Positions 10,812 to 20,884 of a stretch of 64,000 nt of DNA are shown here, in pieces. The stretch is from Isoetes taiwanensis. Its lineage: Eukaryota; Streptophyta; Lycopodiopsida; Isoetales; Isoetaceae. A program made the position numbers and the translations under genes. Within the stretch, counting starts at the first letter, position 1. Every line of letters begins with the position of its first letter. Where the stretch lies: assembly GCA_021234155.1 (NCBI GenBank), contig JAJEKV010000049.1, positions 9,112,206 to 9,176,205 of the forward strand. The letters run 5' to 3'. The notes beneath the pieces were generated by a model. The model was not told where the DNA came from, did no database searches, and saw nothing but the letters and a program-made list of their open reading frames with translations.

Positions 10812-12689
10812 CTAATGCAGTTTGTTTTGAACTGCCCAACTAATGGGTCCCCGGCAAGGATAAAGACATATCCCGAACCGATTTCCGATCATGGTGATCC
10901 CCCGCCCAACTGCATCGTAATAAGCATGAATAGGAACAAGAGGTGGAGCTGGCAGAATATTCAATACCAAGTGAGACAGTGCCGAGAGGTATCGAAGAAT
11001 TCGCTTAAGGGAAGAACAATGGGTTTGTCTGGGAGAGTTGGCAAATTGACTAAGTTTACTCAAGGAGAAAGCAAGATCAGGACGTGTGGAGATGGTAGCA
11101 AAGTTCAGCATGCCGAGGATTTGTCTATAGTTGTCTCGGAGGAAATGCAGTGATGGAGAGACCTCGGGATCATTGGGCAGGAGCGTGACGCCAAACTCAA
11201 GTGGGGTAGTGACAGGGTTGCATGATTGGAACTGAAATTTGTGCAGAAGTTCAGATAGGTACCTGGTTTGAGAGAGTCGGAGCAGTCCTTGAGATTGTGA
11301 GTAAGATACTTCAATCCCCAAGAAGTGATGGATGGATCCCAGATCCTTCATTTTGAAGTGGGAACTCAGTTGTTCCTTGATGCGGCAGAGCTCTTCTTCT
11401 TCATTTGCAACGATCAAGAGGTCATCCACATAGCAAAGAATTATCAGTAGGTGTGGCTGAGGTCGAAAATAGACACTGGCATCAGCTTGGCTTCTCTGGA
11501 AATGCATCTGGAGCAAAGTTTGATCTAGCCGGGTGTACCAAGAGCGGCATGCCTGCCGCAGTCCATAGAGAGCCTTGTGAAGACGGCAAACATGATTTGG
11601 AGTGTCAGTTCCAAACCCTTCAGGCTGTTCAAGGTAGACCTCTTCTTGAAGATCTCCATTCAAGAATGCATTCTGAACATCCATCTGGTGGATGAACATT
11701 TTTTGTGAGCAAGCATAAGCCAGAACTGTTCGGATGGAAACCATTTTGGCCACTGGAGCATACGTCTCCTCAAAGTCAATCCCTTCAATCTGATTAAAAC
11801 CGCGAGCCACCAACCTTGCCTTGAAGCATGCAATGCTGCCATCAGGGTGGTATTTGATCTTGAATACCCATTTGCTGGAGACAACGGGATGATGAGGAGG
11901 GCGTGGAACAAGAGACCAGGTACCAGCTTCATGGATTGCTTGGAGTTCCGCTTGCATAGCTTTTTCCCATTCAGTTTTGAAAGGATCAAGTAGAGCTTGG
12001 GAGTAAGACTGCGGCTCAACAGGAGATGTGGCAGATACAAGGCTGTAATCTTTTGTCCATGAATGGTGGTCGACGTGTGCGAATTGGACGATCGATATGG
12101 TTGTTGAGAGGCAGGGAGGATACATTTGCTGGTGGAAGGGAATGCATGGAAGTTGCAGCAGCGGTAGGGGTGGGATCAGCAGTAGAGGAGTGGATGGGAG
12201 TTGCAGTAGCCATAGTGGGATCAGTAGGAGGTGGAATAGATATGGGCACAGAGGAGGAGTCAGAGGAGGAGTCAAAAGGGACAGAAGATGGAGGATCAGA
12301 AGATTCAATGAGGACGAAATTAGGTGGCAGAGAGGTGTGGTGTGGCATGGAAGATCTTCGCAAAATCGAGCATGGCAGCTGATGACCAATTTGTGGCTAT
12401 GTAGATCAAGGAAGCGGTAGGCCTTGCTTGTATCAGAGTATCCAATAAACATGCATTCACGGGCTTGGGTAGACAGTTTGGATTCTGGTTTTGGAAAGAG
12501 GACAAAAGCCTTGCAACCAAAAGTGCGAAGGTGATCAAGGGAAACCTTTTTGGAACTCCAGATCTCTTCAGGTATGGCATGATCAATACCTCGATGTGGA
12601 AGACGATTGATGAGATATACTGCTGTAAAAACGGCTTCTCCCCAAAATTTAATAGGAACGTACATGTTGAGGAGGAGAGTGCGAACCAT
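10812..12689 (-). pseudogene. Copia integrase C-terminus and reverse transcriptase
   Basis: The 625-codon frame starts with the integrase tail (FWGEAVFTAVYLINRLP, then the GCKAFV block) and a Pro/Leu-rich linker, followed by a complete RT: KWVFKIKYHPDGS, FKARLVARGFNQ, QMDVQNAFLNGDL, KALYGLRQ and the catalytic CYVDDLLIVAN, then DLGSIHHFLGIEV. The linker shifts frame relative to neighbours, with an overlapping frame (12016-12363) rich in Ser/Pro. RT sequence itself looks uninterrupted. The first Met is not a real start: the frame continues from integrase across an in-frame TAG near 12690. Confidence 0.93.
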
Positions 12690-13960
12690 CTAGATGACAG
12701 TCCGGTTTGCTCGTTCAATCCGGCCATTTTGCTCAGGCGTATGTGGCACTGAAAGCTCATGATGGATTCCATTCTCTGCACAGTATTGACGAAACAGCCT
12801 CGAATTAAACTCACCTCCACTTGTGACTGGTCTGGCGCTCCACATACTTGTGAAAGACAAGAAAATGAGAGAACACTTCGCTTTTGCGCTCCAAGAGATA
12901 AGGTAACAACTTTCTGGTGTGATCATCCAGAAAAAGCAGCATATACTTACATCCCCCTGGTGTGGAAACAGAAAAAGGTCCACATACATCACTGTGGATT
13001 AGAAAAAGGGGCTGGGAAGTCCTTGAATCAGAGGGAGGAAAAATACTACGAGTAATTTTTCCTTGGAGGCATGCTGCACAAGAATGATCAGAGCATTGGA
13101 ATGGAGGAACAAGGCCTTTTGAAACGAGCACCTTATACCGGCCAAAAGAAGCATGCCCAAGGCGAGAGTGCCAAAGTGAATATGCAGACTGATCTTCTGT
13201 AATGGAATAGCTTGCTTCTTTGGGAAAACAAGCATTTAGCTTGTAAAGGTTTCCAACCCGTCTCCCTGTGATGAGAATGTTAGATTGTGCATCCAAAATC
13301 TGACATGTATCTGCATAAAAATGAACATGATGACCGCCAGCTGTAATCTTGCTCACAGATATCAGTTGCTTATGAAGTCCTGGCACATGCAATACATCAC
13401 GAACTCCTTTGATCTGCCCTGAAGGGAACTGAATATGCACAGTACCAACAGCAATTCCATCTTGGGAATGATTATCGCCCATTTTGACACAACGTGGTTG
13501 CTGAAGCAAAGAGTACTCAGAAAAAACATGCCGGAATGGTGTCATATGACATGTGGCTCCGGAATCCAGATACCAAGCATTATCTGGAGGCATTTTGATG
13601 GATACAACTGCAGCAAAGAGATACTCTAGTTCCGGTTTCAAATCCTCAGGATCATAGACTTCTTGAACTTCTTCTGCAGCAAAATTTGCACTGGCTGTTT
13701 CTTGGACCACTTCTTTTGCGACGAAATTCCCTTGCTCAGATTTGGGAGTCTGCTTGGTTGGACGCTTTGGATTTGCACTGTTACATTCCCGAGCCAGATG
13801 CCCAGGTTCCTGGCAGCGATAGCAAGTAATTTTACTTCTATCCAGCTTGGGTCGCCGAGGAGGCAAAGCATTGGTCAGCATCAGTGAATCTGAACTGGAT
13901 CGACTGTTCCCTTGGCGCAAGGACTCTGCTTTGACTCGCTCAATTGCTGCTTCAAATGTA
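12690..13960 (-). pseudogene. Copia gag zinc knuckle, protease and integrase
   Basis: From the right end the minus frame encodes EAAIERVKAESLRQGNS, then the CCHC knuckle CYRCQEPGHLAREC, the protease active site WYLDSGATCHMT, the GAG-pre-integrase block (LWHSRLGHASFGR with CAACLQGK) and integrase core (HSDVCGPFS, LFLDDHTRKL). The frame breaks near 12815 and resumes in another frame (SGGEFNSRLFRQYC, HTPEQNGRIERANRT) up to a TAG. Upstream gag is missing. Confidence 0.93.
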
Positions 13961-14048
13961 TAATAAAAAACGAGCGGTAAAGTATTCCCAGAATTTATTT
14001 ACCATAATGCCATAACTCTTTAATACTTCCAGTAAAAGAGTTAAAATA

Positions 14049-14492
14049 ATGGATTGTGAATTAAATTCACATAGTTCTAATCTGGACTTCAAACTCATAT
14101 TGTTGCTCCAAGCATCAACAAGAGCTTCAGCAATCGGTGTACATCTTACACCATCCAGGGGAAGATACCAAGGAATGAATGGTCCCCGGATGTATGAGAG
14201 TCCCATAGAGATCACTTCAGAGGAGGACACTAAAATCCCCTCTACCATTTCTATTATAAAAATTTCAAGTGATTCATCTATTCTGGCAACCGAGTCTTAT
14301 GAAGGTGATATCTCTGATCTTGGAAGATCCCCATATCACTATTATGAGCACCTTACAGATTGCTCAAGCATAAGCACTCACAATTATGAAGAAGAAGATT
14401 TTTTGTTGGCAACTGATGAAGAATATTGCCAACTTATCGAAGCAGCCACTTCAGGCGTTGAAGAGTATCCGGAGTCATCAAACTCCAATTAA
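14049..14492 (+). CDS. Unrecognised acidic ORF beside the copia truncation point
   Basis: The 147-codon frame has an acidic, Ser-rich C-terminal half (EEDTKIPSTISI, YEEEDFLLATDEEYCQL) and a more basic N-terminal part (LTPSRGRYQGMNGPRMYES). Upstream, the same strand shows further coding-like peptide (KKRAVKYSQNLFTIMP), so this is likely the 3' end of a longer, broken ORF. Downstream lie two purine tracts resembling polypurine primers (AAAAGGGGGAGAA near 14680 and AAGGGGGAG near 15036). Together this suggests the 3' end of another retroelement, family unknown; a pararetrovirus origin cannot be excluded or supported. Confidence 0.35.
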   Translation: MDCELNSHSSNLDFKLILLLQASTRASAIGVHLTPSRGRYQGMNGPRMYESPIEITSEEDTKIPSTISIIKISSDSSILATESYEGDISDLGRSPYHYYEHLTDCSSISTHNYEEEDFLLATDEEYCQLIEAATSGVEEYPESSNSN

Positions 14493-15436
14493 GTTGTTCA
14501 ACTTTGCAAAGCAATAAAATTTGGATGCATAAACCCACGAATTAGTGGTCATCTATAAGATGCTAAAGCCATATTTGTGTGGTACTCCATAGGGAATTAA
14601 CTCTTCTAGATCCTTGAAGATGAAAACGTTCACTCAGCCCAGTACTCTCAATCTAGATCTTGTTGGAAATTCCCACGATCAAAAGGGGGAGAAGTTATGA
14701 AAAGCCATAAGTACATGACACCTATGTTTATAAGAGAAGAGTAGTTGGAGTTATTCTGGAAGTTTGATCTTGTAAACTTCCAAAGACTTGGATAAGTTCA
14801 AGTATTGCAGCTTACGAAGTTAAGGGTAAGTCCACAACCCTAATGGCACCTAGCTTGTATTTTTGGGAATAAGACCACACTTGATGGCATCCATATTAGT
14901 GAAGACCACATTATCGTGGTAATAATTATATTAATGAAGCTGCAAGTATGGAAAGGAGCAATGAAGACTCCAAAATATGAAGCCGCCACACAGTCTCTAG
15001 AAGAAGACTATTTGAAAGGTTTATTCATGAAGATTAAGGGGGAGTATTGACATTAATGAATAAGTGACTAATCTCCCTGAGCAAACACAAATGATATTGT
15101 GCTTGTACACATCATCAATCCATGTCAAAGGACATGATGATGTGGAATGTGTCAATTCATGAAGTGATGCCATTCACATCTCTTCACATACTATGTAAAG
15201 CCACAATCCAGGATATTTGGATTATCTCTGATAAGTACAATTTTACAATTTTCTGCAGAATTCTAGTTCATAACACATAGCATAGCACATGAGTGTTTGT
15301 GCATGGAGATTATACACAGAATGATCATTATTAACAAATCTAGATCTAGAAATCAGTTAAAATATTTAGAGGACGTATAGTTTAGACTAAACATTTATAG
15401 TTACTAGGATGAAGAATTTGATGGCCTTGGCCAGGA
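14493..15436. other. Non-coding DNA with polypurine-like tracts
   Basis: Purine tracts near 14680 and 15036 are each followed by sequence that could start an LTR, but no matching second LTR was found in the window. Otherwise nothing recognised. Confidence 0.4.
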
Positions 15437-15771
15437 TTATGGCTGTATTAGGAGTGAAGCGACTGGAATGGTGTTGTTGAGCATGAGCCAGACATCTCTC
15501 ATTTTTGGTCTGGCATCTGGAGATCTTTGAGTGCATAGCACGGCTATGGTGCTCATGTCCAATGCCTCTTGTTTGTCAAAATCCCCATTTAGCTTTTCAT
15601 CTACCAAATTCAATAGATTACTGGGCTGCACATAAGCCATCTCCCGTGCATGGTTCACAACATAGCTGAAATTCTCACTAATGGCTCTCTTGCCACTCAC
15701 CAGCTCCAGCAACACCACACCGAAGCTGTACACATCTGTCTTCTCTGATAATTCAAAAGAGGCTGAGTATT
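15437..15771 (-). CDS. RLK kinase C-lobe, last exon
   Basis: The exon follows a TTTCAG acceptor (intron 15772-15879, 108 bp, donor CAG/GTGAGA). Joining the exons restores the kinase APE motif: the upstream exon ends GYIAP and this one begins with the second and third bases of Glu, then YSASFELSEKTDVYSFGVV. It continues with LLELVSGKRA and a C-terminal lobe ending VASLLIQP and TAG-type stop. Length and motifs are those of a complete plant RLK C-lobe. Confidence 0.9.
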
Positions 15772-15879
15772 CTGAAATGACGTTTACACCATAATAGTTA
15801 GTGAGTTACTAGTTTTAATGTCATACCATATTTGTGTTTATCCTTTTGATTTTGTATTGATCAAAGAAGTGAATCTCAC

Positions 15880-17155
15880 CTGGTGCAATATAGCCAATTG
15901 TTCCAGCCCATTTGGTCACAATAACCTGTGTCACCCTTTCCTTGTAGAGTTCTGCAAGGCCGAAATCGCCAATGTAAGCATTAAGCTCCTTATCTAGTAA
16001 AATATTTTCAGGTTTTATGTCACAGTGGATCACTTGGTACCTGGATCCTTCATGTAGATATTGCAGCCCACAGGCAGCTCCAATTGCTATTTTCCGCCTG
16101 GCTTGCCAATTCAGCACTGGCCCCTTGAACAAGAGTGTTTCTAAGCTGCCATTTTCTATAAAGTCACACACAAGTAAAGATATGCCTGAATTCAAACAAT
16201 ATCCTTTGATTCCCACTAAATTGCGGTGCTGTAACATGCTCAGAATTGCAATCTCTTTCTTTAATGTCTCTACACTCTTTTTCGTCTTTTTTGTCAATTG
16301 CTTCACTGCAACAACACTTCCATCTGCAAGAGTCCCTTTATACACAGCACCAAATCCTCCCTTTCCAAGCATTAGTTTCTCATTGAATCCCTCTGTAGCT
16401 TGAAGCAACTGCTTGTATGTATAAACTGTTGGCCCAATCTTTGAGATGATGGTGGTAGAACAACCGGTTTCATTCTCTGAGACAAGATTTCTCTTAGCTT
16501 TTCTGTGCCTTCTGATCAAAACCACTGTCAATCCAAGCAAGACCAATATAATTATAAACGCTGCCGCTCCTCCTAGAAAAATAAAAATTGGCAATTTTGT
16601 TTTTGTTTTTGTTTTTGATTTCTTAACTTGAAAGAGTGGGGATACATAAACAGCTGAGATCATGGGCCCTGTTGTTATAGCACCCCAGTAATTCTCACGG
16701 TTTACTATAAATTCAATGGATAGAGTACCATTCATCACCTCCTCTTCAGCCGTGAAATTATAACCAGTATTCTTTCCAACCTTTCTAACAACATCCAAAT
16801 CCTTGGCCACAATCTTTCCTTGAATGAGCACATCAAAAAGGCGATAATTTATATGAACTTCATCTACCAATTCTGCAAAATAGAGAGTAATTTGGTACCT
16901 GCCATTTTGAAGTTCTGTGCCATGGTAAGCAAGGTATGAGGAGGACCATCTCATGCTGTTGTAGATATCTTGCCCAGATTTAAGTGATACAGTTCCTCCA
17001 TCCCAGCCAGAAATTTCTAAGAACCAATTTCTAAGAACCTTCTTCAGTCTGAGCATCAGCTTGAAATGTGGAGTTCCCAGAAGTAATGGCGTCCCCACCT
17101 GCGTTGATCCCATAACCTGTTCTGGAGCCTGTAATTGATGGGTAACACACCCCAA
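15880..17155 (-). CDS. RLK malectin domain, membrane segment and kinase N-lobe
   Basis: The reading frame covers malectin (roughly residues 42-172 of this frame: FLEISGWDGG, YQITLYFAEL, YWGAITTGP), a basic linker, a hydrophobic membrane helix (about 189-214), a juxtamembrane region and the kinase: glycine loop GKGGFGAVYKG (264-274), catalytic Lys in VAVKQL (285), HCDIKPENILLD (catalytic Asp 379), DFG (397-399). The residue before the catalytic Asp is Cys, so this is a non-RD kinase. True coding starts around 17033, where the malectin frame is joined to the upstream frame by a one-base slip; the nominal Met is out of frame with the LRR exon. Confidence 0.9.
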
Positions 17156-17610
17156 GACTTAAGTTGGAAGCTGCATCACGGGTATCACACTTCAGAGCCT
17201 GCTCATAGTCATAGAAATAGTTGAAGGAGAGATCCTGCTGCTTTGGCGACAAAGACATCTTTGATGACCCTGTTAAAGAGTTGTGTGATATATCGAGATT
17301 TAAAAGCTTTGTGAGACTACTGGAAATGCTTGACGGAATGGATCCAGTCAGTCTATTGTGGCCCGCAGAAAATCGAGTTAAGTTTGGGGCTTTCAGACCT
17401 ACTGGAAGACTTCCGCTGAAGTTGTTGAAGCCCAAATCGAGCTCTTTCAGATTGGGAAAAGAGGTGTTGAAAATTGCACCAGAAAAGTTGTTTCTCTGAA
17501 GCCAAAGCTTCTCAAGCACTGCTGACATGCTTTCTAGGACTGATACATTGCCTGAAAGTGCGTTATTGGAGAGAGTAAGGTTTTTCATGTTGGTGAGATT
17601 GGAGAAGAAG
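17031..17610 (-). CDS. RLK central LRRs and start of malectin domain
   Basis: The frame begins within an LRR interrupted by an insertion (FSNLTNMKNLTLSNNALSG) and contains about five LRRs (KLWLQRNNFSGAIF, LDLGFNNFSGSLP, RFSAGHNRLTGSIP, LDISHNSLTGS). It then reads INAGGDAITSGNSTFQAD, the typical malectin N-terminus. It ends at a TAG produced by one extra base: without one T in GGTTCTTAGAAATTGG the sequence reads through as EEGSRNWFLEIS. Confidence 0.88.
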
Positions 17611-17726
17611 GGGATAAACACCCCTGAGAGCCCATTACCTCAGATAAACTGGCGAGCCCGGAGGGGCGAGCCAGTTTATCTAGCCAGTTTATCTGAGGTA
17701 ATGGGCGAGCAGGGGTGTTTATCCCC
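17611..17726. repeat. GC-rich inverted repeat (hairpin) inserted in the LRR exon
   Basis: The left arm beginning GGGGATAAACACCCC is followed by GAG.GCCCATTACCTCAGATAAACTGGC and then by its near-perfect reverse complement, with an extra copy of TAGCCAGTTTATC at the turn. The arms are about 45 bp each, with a loop of about 15-20 bp. The paralogue at 51855-51885 shows the uninterrupted LRR sequence, so this was inserted. Confidence 0.85.
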
Positions 17727-18018
17727 TTTAACCGGGCAGGCAAGCTGCCTCATCCATTGCTGGATTATCAGAGGTTCGGGCAGGCAGCAGATGGGTTATC
17801 AGAGGTTTGGGAGGCTGCACAGCTCGATTATCAGAGGTTCGGGGCTGTCCAGATCGATTATCATAGGTTCGGGGATGTCCCTCCCAGAAGTCTGCTTGCC
17901 CTGTCCACCGTTGTGCACGCTGTTGTGCCTCCCAGAAGTTTTGATTGCCTGTTATGCCCTATCACAGGGCATGAATCAATGGCCAGGAATGCTTGGATCC
18001 AAACGCCTGCCGGTTAAA
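17727..18018. mobile_element. Small insertion with short TIRs and internal 31-bp repeats
   Basis: Ends are TTTAACCGGGCAGGC (17727-17741) and its near-complement GCCTGCCGGTTAAA (18005-18018). Inside are four copies of TTATCAGAGGTTCGGG or close variants at 17765, 17796, 17828 and 17858 (spacing 30-32 bp) and two copies of CTCCCAGAAG. GC content is well above the surroundings. Together with the hairpin at 17611 it interrupts the LRR exon; no ORF or known element family. Confidence 0.6.
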
Positions 18019-18534
18019 GAGCAAGGTAGTTCCCCACTCAAATCGTTAGCATTTAGCAGAAGCATATTCAGATTGCTTAGCCTTCCCAATTCTTGTGGAA
18101 TGGCCCCTGTCAGAAAGTTAGTAGACAAAACCAGCTTTTCCAGATGGATCAAATTCCCCAAAGATGGAGGAATTGGGCCCGAGAAATTGTTATTGTCTAG
18201 ATAAAGATATCTTAAGTTGATCAAGTTCCCAATCTCTGCTGGGATGTTGCCTGTTAGATTATTATTTCCCAACCCCATAACTTGCAAGGATTTGAGCTGA
18301 GAGATTGAAGAAGGTATTTCACCTCTCAAGAAGTTACTGCCTAGCTCTATTTGCTGAAGAAAGGAGAGATTGCCAATTGAGGATGGAAAAGTACCACTTA
18401 GATTTGCGTTAGGCAGATTGATCTCGATAATGTTGGTATTGTTGCAAACAATACCTCTCCAAGCACAGGGATCGCTAGATTTATGGTTCCAGATTGTGAA
18501 TCCAAAGTCGAGAAGGGCATTGATCTCCTGGGTA
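18019..18534 (-). CDS. RLK LRR N-cap and first LRRs
   Basis: The minus frame starts TQEINALLDFGFTIWN and continues with the N-cap motif DPCAWRGIVCNN, then ANLSGTFPSSIGNLSFL, IELGSNFLRGEIPSSIS, LGLNN-type repeats with NLTGNIPAEIGNL, DNNNFSGPIPPSLGNL, STNFLTGAIPQELGRL and NANDLSGELP. These are regular 24-residue extracellular plant LRRs. The upstream end abuts the inverted-repeat terminus of the 2.35-kb element; the downstream end abuts the small insertion. Confidence 0.9.
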
Positions 18535-19791
18535 AGGTGGAGTCCCCACCAATGGTGAACTTAAGAGAAAAACTTCTCTAGAAATGTCCACACAAGGTCA
18601 TTTCCTAAAAACACTATATTGACGTGTTCCCCAAGATGTACTCAATCTAATTCTATTCTCCTTACTTTCTAAAACTTAATCTGCTGTCCGCAATTTACCT
18701 TCAAAGTCAAGGGGTGCTGACCCCTTAATGGTGATACCAGAGCTTGAATGGTGCATTCATACTGTGTGTTGCAGGTCTCCATAATGGTGAAGCTGTAATC
18801 ATGTAATGGTGAGGCATTGCCCACCCCAATGGTGATGCAATGCTACCTTATTGGTGAAGATATTTTACCTAAACAGCGATATCTTAGACCCAAACTGCAT
18901 GCATCAATTACCATAATGGTTACAGTAATTACTTGAGTGCTGCAACCTAGAAGATACAAAAATTGATGCAGTTGCAGGAGAATGAGCATACCTGTTTGAG
19001 GATTCTTTGCATTCATCATTATCCCCAAATATGTCAATGAACAGAAATCCTAAATACCTCTATTCTTAAGAAAGAACATCAAAGTCAGATTTAAAGAAGA
19101 GAACATTGAACAGCCTTATATAAAGTAAAAAATGATGTACAGATACATGACAATTAAAATCACAATTGTCAGTGGACATTTGTGTACTTATATCTGGCCA
19201 AGTCATAGATTCATACAGTTACATCTTAATATTGCCATCATACAAAGTGGCACATCCATAAAATGTACAAATATTTCATCATGGTTTAAAACCAAGCATG
19301 CTTGTAAACAATATTATGCAGATGTACATCACAAAGCATACGACAACCTAAAGAAGACTGATTAAACCTGAAATTCTGTCATAACTTTGTATTTGAGCAA
19401 ATACTAAAGTCTGTATTTCATTGCACAACTGATCGCTCCCATTTACTTATTATTTTGTTTCTGCAGAACATAAGAACATTGATTTAAAAATATAAGCAAT
19501 ACAAAGTTTTGTTTCAAGTAGAAAATCCAAGTTTAATTGCATTCACAATGTTCACTAAGAAGAAGAAAACAACCTGGGCTTACATAATGTATATAGATGC
19601 CAGTTTTGCATGGAGTCAGGAGGAAAGGCAAAATTCCTCCCCAACTTTGGATTTGAGTCTGCAAAAAGATGTATAATCATCTGAAATCAGAGGCTGTGTG
19701 TACGAGTAAACATTAAGCTGAATGAAAATTCAACCTTAAGCTGATACAACTCTGATCCCTTACTGCTAACAGAGTGCCCAAGACATTGATA

Positions 19792-20076
19792 TTAGTGAGT
19801 TGCTTGGCAAAATGTAGCATGGATTCCTTGTGAAACCAGAGGGGAACTTTTGTGCATTTCAAGGGTGGAATTGGGATGGAACCCCAGGAATCCCTGATAT
19901 GATCTCTTTCTTAGATCCTTCTTTACATCCTGCAAGTACATAGATACCATATAAGTAACAACATAATGGAAATGAATTAAAATGTGAGCTGCATGAAACT
20001 CAAAATGACTCACGTCATTAGGAACTATGGCTTGCATTATGAGCTCGTGTATTTTTCCATTGAAGCAGGCCATAGT
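19792..20076 (-). CDS. Captured gene fragment, two exons, unknown product
   Basis: Inside the TIR element, a minus frame MACFNGKIHELIMQAIVPND ends at a donor GAC/GTGAGT (20014/20013). After an 84-bp intron and a TTGCAG acceptor, it continues in frame (DVKKDLRKRSYQGFLGFHP, NSTLEMHKSSPLVSQGIHA) to a stop at 19792. Splicing consensus and frame agreement support a real gene fragment. A TATA-like box lies upstream on the same strand at 20411-20420. No family recognised. Confidence 0.45.
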   Translation of the reverse strand, partial: TMACFNGKIHELIMQAIVPNDVSHFEFHAAHILIHFHYVVTYMVSMYLQDVKKDLRKRSYQGFLGFHPNSTLEMHKSSPLVSQGIHATFCQATH

Positions 20077-20410
20077 AATTGCATTTACGCTGCAAAGGAT
20101 AGTCCAAATTAGTCTAGGGCCAGCTTGAAAGCAAAGCATCAGGAATAATGCAACAGAGGGCTTTGATTCATCAACTTAAAGCTTCACACAACTCTGAATC
20201 TTAAGCTAAACCTTAAACAAGAGAATGAATATGAACTTGCACTGCATGCAATCGAGACTGAATCAGAAAACATGCCTGAATGAAATGAATTAGACTAAAA
20301 GTTTGAGAGCTTACCTCTTCACCTAATGTAGCAAAAAGAAACTGGAGACTCATAAAAGGCGCCACAAAAGGATACAGGAGGAAGCACAGACTTCGAAAGG
20401 GGCATGCACT

Positions 20411-20420
20411 CTATTTATAC
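20411..20420 (-). promoter_or_regulatory. TATA-like box inside the TIR element
   Basis: The minus strand reads GTATAAATAGAG, a canonical plant TATA box. About 60 bp further down the minus strand is an ATG (MSLQFLFATLGEE) ending at a GAG/GTAAGC donor near 20314. That exon is phase 0 and does not join in frame to the exon below, so the transcript model is uncertain. Confidence 0.45.
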
Positions 20421-20884
20421 TTGCATTGCAAGCAAAGAAACAAAGATCAAAGGTCCAGACCTGGCCATGTCAAGGATCCTGAGGATTTGCAGCCCAGATC
20501 TCGCCAAATAGGCGCCACATGCATAAAAAGCATTCAAAATTGGAGGGAATCATGCCAAGAGGCGCCAAACCCTCCAGAACCATGCTTTCTTATTTTAAAT
20601 CCTCCAAGAGATTCGGAAACCGTGGAACATCCATTGTTCGTGAAGGCGCCAAAAGAAAGAACAGACATAACCATCGGTTCAACTCCTCCCGCCATAACCG
20701 AGAATAGGGCAAGCTATCCGCAGAACCAGGGATGCCATTGTGGAATAGGATAACACCACCGTTGGTTCACATATGCGCCATCTAGGACGAATCCTGAACC
20801 AAGCAGGTGATGCCACCTAACGAAAACAATGGGTCAACTATCGCCTCAATTTTGACTATCACCAATGACGGGGACTCCACCTTA

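Larger units (their letters stand above)
10140..13960 (-). mobile_element. Ty1/copia LTR retrotransposon, minus strand, 5'-truncated
   Basis: Domains in copia order on the minus strand: zinc knuckle, aspartic protease, integrase, reverse transcriptase, RNase H, polypurine tract and 3' LTR. The left end is a 298-bp LTR. No 5' LTR, primer-binding site or N-terminal gag is present on the right: the gag frame fades near 13960, just upstream of the zinc knuckle. The reading frame is broken by a frameshift inside integrase, an in-frame TAG near 12690 and damage in RNase H, so the copy cannot be autonomous. Truncation could be from deletion or from a later rearrangement that brought in the ORF at 14049. 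Confidence 0.95.
18535..20882. mobile_element. 2348-bp DNA transposon-like element with TIRs and TA duplication
   Basis: Both ends carry an inverted repeat of about 25 bp: AAGGTGGAGTCCCC, two or three variable bases, then AATGGTGA or ATTGGTGA. The flanks are GTA on one side and TAC on the other. The paralogous copy at 51340-51380 reads straight through the site with a single TA, so the element made or used a TA target. The left subterminal region holds at least five more AATGGTGA-like octamers (18549, 18727, 18781, 18804, 18827). No transposase was found; instead it carries a promoter-like and exon-like segment (19792-20420). Family not assigned: a TA target suggests Tc1/mariner, but subterminal octamers are more typical of other superfamilies. 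Confidence 0.8.

Noticed and set aside
12026-12420. Plus-strand ORFs, Gly/Ser-rich and Val/Glu-rich
   Set aside because: They are antisense shadows of the Ser/Pro-rich linker of the copia polyprotein on the minus strand.
17527-18204. Plus-strand 225-codon ORF across the insertion
   Set aside because: It runs antisense to the LRR exons and through the GC-rich repeats; no protein features.
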